In this document: in pieces, positions 4,902 through 8,213 of the stretch
Numbering within the stretch: position 1 is the stretch's first letter
Layout of the letters: each line of letters starts with the position of its first letter
From: Neisseria lactamica
Lineage (GTDB): Bacteria; Pseudomonadota; Gammaproteobacteria; Burkholderiales; Neisseriaceae
NCBI GenBank assembly: GCA_001067655.1
Contig: JUNU01000349.1
Span: forward strand, 1 to 8,213
DNA length: 8,213 nucleotides
Reading direction: 5' to 3'
Translations under genes and position numbers: made by a program
The notes under the pieces: generated by a model
What the model was told of the DNA's origin: nothing
Seen by the model: the letters and a program-made list of their open reading frames with translations, nothing else
Databases searched by the model: none

Positions 4902-6758
4902 ATGATTCAAAAAATATTCTCATGGTTCGAATCCCGAATCGACCCCTATCCCGAAGCCGCCCCGAAAACGCCTGAAAAAGGGCTGTGGCGGTTTGTCTGG
5001 AGCAACATCGAAGGCTTGCGCAAATGGATTGCCGTCTTGGCGGTGTTTACCGCCGGTATCGGCATTATGGAAGCCTTGTTATTTCAATTTATGGGCAAAG
5101 TCGTGGACTGGCTTGGCAAATACACGCCCGCGACCCTGTTTGCCGAAAAAGGCTGGGCGTTGACGGCGATGGCGGGAATGATGGTGTTTTTCGCCCTTTG
5201 GACCTTCCTCGCGTCCAACGTGCGCCTGCAAACCCTGCAAGGCGTGTTCCCCATGCGCCTGCGCTGGAATTTCCACCGCCTGATGCTGGGGCAAAGCCTC
5301 GGTTTCTATCAGGACGAATTTGCCGGCCGCGTGTCCGCCAAAGTCATGCAGACCGCGCTGGCGATGCGCGACGTGGTGATGACGGTTGCCGACATGGTTG
5401 TGTATGTGCTGGTGTATTTCATTACTTCCGGCGTGATTCTGATTTCGTTCGACAGCTGGCTGCTGTTGCCCTTTATCGGTTGGATTATCGGCTTCGCCTT
5501 GGTGATGCGCTTCCTGATTCCCAAGCTCGGCAAAACCGCCGCGCGTCAGGCGGATGCGCGCTCGCTGATGACCGGCCGCATTACCGACGCCTATTCCAAT
5601 ATCACCACCGTCAAACTCTTCTCCCACGGCGCGCGCGAAGCGGCCTACGCCAAGCAGTCGATGGAAGAATTTATGGTTACGGTACACGCCCAAATGCGTT
5701 TGGCGACGCTGCTGCACACATGCAGCTTCATCGTCAACAGCTCGCTGACCGCCGGCACGACCGCGCTGGGCATCTGGCTTTGGTATCACGGGCAAGTCGG
5801 CGTCGGCGCAGTTGCCACCGCCACCGCTATGGCGTTGCGCGTCAACGGTTTGTCGCAATACATCATGTGGGAATCCGCCCGATTGTTTGAAAACATCGGC
5901 ACCGTCGGCGACGGCATGGTAACCCTGTCCAAACCACAAACCATCCTCGACAAACCGAAAGCCCTGCCGCTGAAAGTGTCGCAAGGCGAAATCAAATTCG
6001 AACACGTCGATTTCTCCTACGAAGCAGGCAAACCGCTGCTCAACGGCTTCAACCTCACCATCCGCCCGGGTGAAAAAGTCGGCTTGATCGGACGCAGCGG
6101 CGCGGGCAAATCCACCATCGTCAACCTGCTTTTGCGCTTCTACGAACCGCAAAGCGGCACGATTTCGATTGACGGGCAAAACGTGGACAGCGTGACCCAA
6201 GAAAGCCTGCGCGCCCAAATCGGTTTGGTCACGCAAGACACCTCGCTGCTGCACCGTTCCGTGCGCGACAACATCGTTTACGGTCGCCCCGATGCCACCG
6301 ACGCCGAAATGATTTCCGCCGCCGAACGCGCCGAAGCCGCCGATTTCATCCCCAACCTTTCCGACGCCAAAGGGCGGCGCGGCTATGACGCCCACGTCGG
6401 CGAACGCGGCGTGAAACTCTCCGGCGGTCAGCGCCAACGCATCGCCATCGCCCGCGTCATGCTCAAAGACGCGCCGATCCTGCTGCTCGACGAAGCCACC
6501 AGCGCGCTTGACTCCGAAGTCGAAGCCGCCATCCAAGAAAGTCTCGACAAAATGATGGACGGCAAAACCGTCATCGCCATCGCCCACCGCCTCTCCACCA
6601 TCGCCGCGATGGACAGGCTCATCGTCTTGGACAAAGGCCGCATCATCGAAGAAGGCAGCCACGCCGAACTCCTCGAAAAACAAGGCCTCTACGCCAAACT
6701 CTGGGCGCACCAAAGCGGCGGTTTCTTGAGCGAACACGTTGATTGGGAACATAATTGA
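4902..6758 (+). CDS. ABC exporter half-transporter (fused membrane and ATPase domains, 618 aa)
   Basis: Inner-membrane type IV ABC exporter, expected to work as a dimer driving outward transport of a lipid, peptide or drug. The membrane domain spans about 40-325, with hydrophobic segments near 41-64, 84-104, 158-181, 185-205 and two less distinct ones around 270-315. The ATPase domain (about 362-600) has A-loop Tyr373, Walker A GRSGAGKST at 397-405, Q-loop Gln445, signature LSGGQ at 506-510, Walker B ILLLDE at 526-531 and H-loop His562, so both ATP-binding and hydrolysis residues are intact. Length is normal for a half-transporter. The N-terminus differs from neisserial MsbA as I remember it, so I do not call it msbA. 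The start has no obvious SD, but no better in-frame start is seen. Substrate unknown; neighbours give no clue. Strong terminators follow. Confidence 0.93.
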   Translation: MIQKIFSWFESRIDPYPEAAPKTPEKGLWRFVWSNIEGLRKWIAVLAVFTAGIGIMEALLFQFMGKVVDWLGKYTPATLFAEKGWALTAMAGMMVFFALWTFLASNVRLQTLQGVFPMRLRWNFHRLMLGQSLGFYQDEFAGRVSAKVMQTALAMRDVVMTVADMVVYVLVYFITSGVILISFDSWLLLPFIGWIIGFALVMRFLIPKLGKTAARQADARSLMTGRITDAYSNITTVKLFSHGAREAAYAKQSMEEFMVTVHAQMRLATLLHTCSFIVNSSLTAGTTALGIWLWYHGQVGVGAVATATAMALRVNGLSQYIMWESARLFENIGTVGDGMVTLSKPQTILDKPKALPLKVSQGEIKFEHVDFSYEAGKPLLNGFNLTIRPGEKVGLIGRSGAGKSTIVNLLLRFYEPQSGTISIDGQNVDSVTQESLRAQIGLVTQDTSLLHRSVRDNIVYGRPDATDAEMISAAERAEAADFIPNLSDAKGRRGYDAHVGERGVKLSGGQRQRIAIARVMLKDAPILLLDEATSALDSEVEAAIQESLDKMMDGKTVIAIAHRLSTIAAMDRLIVLDKGRIIEEGSHAELLEKQGLYAKLWAHQSGGFLSEHVDWEHN

Positions 6759-6778
6759 GTGTCTTGCAGTAAGACAAA

Positions 6779-6817
6779 AGGTCGTCTGAAAATCCGGTTT
6801 TGAATTTCAGACGACCC
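6779..6817 (+). terminator. Inverted DUS pair, first hairpin after the ABC exporter
   Basis: GGTCGTCTGAAA at 6780-6791 pairs with its complement at 6805-6816 (12 bp, 13-nt loop). The left copy (6779-6790) is a perfect DUS; the right (6806-6817) has one mismatch at its end. It starts about 20 bases past the exporter stop. No U-run. Confidence 0.6.
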
Positions 6818-6837
6818 CAGTTCAAAATCATCTCGTC

Positions 6838-6865
6838 AGGGCGCAAGATTGCGCCCTTCTTTTTT
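6838..6865 (+). terminator. Intrinsic terminator of the ABC exporter transcript
   Basis: AGGGCGCA at 6838-6845 pairs with TGCGCCCT at 6850-6857 around the tetraloop AGAT, followed by a T-rich tract with six consecutive T residues. This is the textbook rho-independent form and the only terminator here not built from DUS. Confidence 0.88.
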
Positions 6866-6897
6866 GGGTATAAATTACGAGTCTGACCGAAGGATGG

Positions 6898-6942
6898 AAA
6901 GGTCGTCTGAAACCGAAAATCAGGTTTCAGACGACCTTTTTT
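6898..6942 (+). terminator. Inverted DUS pair with T-run, third hairpin after the exporter
   Basis: A 17-bp perfect stem (6898-6914 with 6923-6939) with an 8-nt loop contains two perfect DUS, at 6900-6911 and 6926-6937, followed by T residues through 6942. The A-rich 5' flank gives a T-run on the other strand too, so it could stop transcription from either side. Confidence 0.75.
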
Positions 6943-7169
6943 GATTTCGGCATAACGATGCGCTAAACTTCCCGCTTGTGCCGCCTGACAGGGCGGATGG
7001 CAGATTGCCCCTGTCCTCATGATTTCGCCTGTTTTCATGACCAAGCGGGCAACAGGTTTTCTGCCGATTTACCGCAGCCGAGCCGATAAAAACACGACGG
7101 AGCGCATACCGCGACCGGTTTCGCGCCGTTCGGCTGACAATATGTTCCAAACCCAAAATCTATCTATAA
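6943..7169. other. Gene-free spacer with several short inverted repeats before the patatin gene
   Basis: No convincing coding frame: the minus-strand open frames here run through the DUS hairpins and have no family resemblance. Complementary pairs seen are CCCGCTTG 6971-6978 with CAAGCGGG 7042-7049, GACAGGG 6987-6993 with CCCTGTC 7009-7015, and CCTGTT 7028-7033 with AACAGG 7051-7056. Near the right end CTGACA (7134-7139) resembles a -35 box, with A/T-rich TATCTATAAA at 7161-7170 as a poorly spaced -10 region. The patatin promoter is probably here. Whether the repeats form a structured leader or small RNA is open. Confidence 0.4.
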
Positions 7170-7181
7170 AGGTCGTCTGAA
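7170..7181 (+). repeat. Single DUS overlapping the patatin gene start region
   Basis: A perfect AGGTCGTCTGAA ends one base before the ATG at 7183. Its first bases with the preceding A residues make AAAGG (7168-7172), ten bases upstream of the ATG and the only SD-like sequence. The DUS therefore appears to supply the ribosome binding site. It has no inverted partner nearby. Confidence 0.85.
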
Positions 7182-7182
7182 A

Positions 7183-8097
7183 ATGAAACCATTGCTGATT
7201 CAAACACTGCGCACTACGCTGACTGCGTCTGTCGTACTCATGCTCACTGCCTGTCCGAGCCATAATTCCGACAAATCGGACAACAAGCCGCATACCCAGA
7301 CCGCGAATACCGCCAAGCCCAAAGCCGTGGTCGCGCTTGCGCTTGGTGGCGGCGCATCCAAAGGCTTTGCCCATATCGGCATTATCAAGGTATTGAAAGA
7401 AAACAATATTCCCGTCAAAGTTGTGACCGGCACATCCGCAGGCTCCATCGTCGGCAGCCTGTACGCTTCAGGTATGTCGCCCGACCGCCTCGAACTCGAA
7501 GCCGAAATTTTGGGTAAAACCGACTTGGTTGACCTGACCCTCTCCAGTAGCGGCTTCATCAAAGGCGAAAAACTGCAAAACTACATCAACTACAAAGTCG
7601 GCAACCGCTCCATCCAACAATTTCCGATCAAATTCGCCGCCGTCGCCACCGATTTTGAAAGCGGCAAAGCCGTCGCCTTCAATAGGGGCAACGTCGGACA
7701 GGCAGTCCGCGCGTCCGCTTCCATTCCCAACGTGTTCCAGCCCGCCGTGATTGGCGGCCGCCGATACGTGGACGGCGGTCTGTCGCAACCCGTTCCCGTC
7801 AGCGCGGCTAAAAAACAAGGTGCCAATTTCATTATCGCTGTCGATATTTCTGCCCGTCCGGTGAAAAACGTCAACAAAAGCTTTTTCTCTTATCTCGACC
7901 AAACGTTCAACGTCATGAGCATTCCGTTGCTCCAACATGAATTGGGTCAGGCAAACGTCGTGATCAAACCGAAAGTGTTGGAGATGGGTTCTATCGGCGG
8001 TTTCGACCAAAAACAACGCGCCATCCAACTGGGTGAGGAAGCCGCCCGCGCCGCCCTGCCGGAAATCAAGCGCAAACTCGCCGCCTATCAATATTAA
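7183..8097 (+). CDS. Patatin-like phospholipase, predicted lipoprotein (304 aa)
   Basis: Serine acyl hydrolase of the patatin/RssA type using a Ser-Asp dyad to cleave lipid acyl esters. Motifs: oxyanion glycine loop GGGASKG at 55-61, nucleophile Ser85 in GTSAG (83-87), the ASASIPNVFQP segment at 177-187 and catalytic Asp197 in DGG (197-199), so the active site looks complete. The N-terminus is a lipoprotein signal with lipobox LTAC and Cys24, followed by a polar linker rich in Ser, Lys and Thr (25-47); the enzyme is thus likely tethered to a membrane on the periplasmic side. It has no POTRA or beta-barrel region, unlike PlpD-type patatins. The start is fixed by the lipobox and by a DUS-derived AAAGG. 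A DUS hairpin ends the gene, which looks monocistronic. The physiological lipid substrate is unknown. Confidence 0.93.
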   Translation: MKPLLIQTLRTTLTASVVLMLTACPSHNSDKSDNKPHTQTANTAKPKAVVALALGGGASKGFAHIGIIKVLKENNIPVKVVTGTSAGSIVGSLYASGMSPDRLELEAEILGKTDLVDLTLSSSGFIKGEKLQNYINYKVGNRSIQQFPIKFAAVATDFESGKAVAFNRGNVGQAVRASASIPNVFQPAVIGGRRYVDGGLSQPVPVSAAKKQGANFIIAVDISARPVKNVNKSFFSYLDQTFNVMSIPLLQHELGQANVVIKPKVLEMGSIGGFDQKQRAIQLGEEAARAALPEIKRKLAAYQY

Positions 8098-8119
8098 TCA
8101 ATAGCCTACCGCAGCAAAA

Positions 8120-8158
8120 AGGTCGTCTGAAAACAGCTTTTCCGTTTTCAGACGACCT
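8120..8158 (+). terminator. Inverted DUS pair, terminator of the patatin gene
   Basis: A 15-bp perfect stem (8120-8134 with 8144-8158) with a 9-nt loop holds two perfect DUS and lies 22 bases past the TAA. A-run before and CTCT after; no long U-run on the plus strand. Confidence 0.75.
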
Positions 8159-8162
8159 CTAA

Positions 8163-8213
8163 TATAGTGGATTAACAAAAATCAGGACAAGGCGACGAAG
8201 CCGCAGACAGTAC
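8163..8213. mobile_element. Correia repeat enclosed element (CREE/NEMIS), truncated by the window end
   Basis: The sequence starts with TATAGTGGATTAACAAAAA and continues with CAGGACAAGGCGACGAAG, then GCAGACAGTAC, which I recognise as one terminal part of a neisserial Correia element. These are non-autonomous miniature elements with about 26-bp inverted ends, inserted at TA dinucleotides, known to carry promoters, IHF sites and RNase III processing sites. Only 51 bases are visible, so the full length, other end and internal deletion type cannot be told. It lies four bases beyond the patatin terminator hairpin. Confidence 0.9.

Noticed and set aside
5079..6752. 557-codon open frame on the minus strand opposite the ABC exporter
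   Set aside because: It is a mirror of a GC-rich gene with intact exporter motifs on the plus strand. Its product is low-complexity (Phe, Gly, Asp, Val) with no recognisable motif.
4902..6758. MsbA (lipid A flippase) assignment for the ABC exporter
   Set aside because: Domain architecture fits, but the N-terminal sequence does not match neisserial MsbA as I recall it, and no lipid A genes are adjacent.
6643..7156. Minus-strand open frames across the exporter-patatin gap
   Set aside because: They read through DUS hairpins (translated as Gly-Arg-Leu-Lys and Phe-Gln-Thr-Thr), overlap the exporter end and show no family features.
1567..8158. CRISPR array suggested by many copies of one short repeat
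   Set aside because: The copies are 12-mers scattered singly or as inverted pairs over 8 kb with no regular spacing, which is the DUS pattern.

Overview
The window looks like chromosomal DNA of a commensal Neisseria. The 12-mer AGGTCGTCTGAA, or its complement, occurs 13 times without mismatch and 6 more times with one mismatch. This is the DNA uptake sequence (DUS) dialect known from the N. mucosa / N. sicca / N. macacae group, as opposed to the ATGCCGTCTGAA of gonococci and meningococci. The last 51 bases are the end of a Correia repeat (CREE), a Neisseria-specific miniature element, and GlmU reads like the neisserial enzyme. The species call is an inference.

Left block, minus strand (149-2946). 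In transcription order this holds a HAD-family pyrimidine 5'-nucleotidase-like gene, two small lipoprotein genes and glmU. A GC-rich patch of inverted repeats lies downstream of glmU at the left edge. DUS hairpins separate the second lipoprotein from the first, and the first from glmU, so these are probably not one tight operon.

Middle block, plus strand (3009-4686). A ThiB-family periplasmic binding protein gene is divergent from the HAD gene across a 62-bp promoter region. It ends in a nested DUS hairpin and has no permease or ATPase gene beside it. Next come a small Pro/Tyr-rich lipoprotein gene and, 3 bp later, an AT-rich gene for an acidic 106-residue protein that I do not recognise.

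Right block, plus strand (4902-8213). A half-size ABC exporter carries every NBD motif and is followed by three hairpins, one of them a textbook terminator. A 227-bp gap of small inverted repeats leads to a patatin-like phospholipase lipoprotein whose start region is fused to a DUS. A DUS hairpin and the truncated CREE close the window.

The common theme is the cell envelope: UDP-GlcNAc supply, four predicted lipoproteins, a periplasmic binding protein, an inner-membrane exporter and a lipid hydrolase. I see no defence island, CRISPR array, complete transposon, tRNA or rRNA. The most unusual points are the lipoprotein plus AT-rich gene pair, the solitary ThiB-like protein with an altered N-terminal ligand region, and DUS copies placed in start or leader regions instead of terminators.
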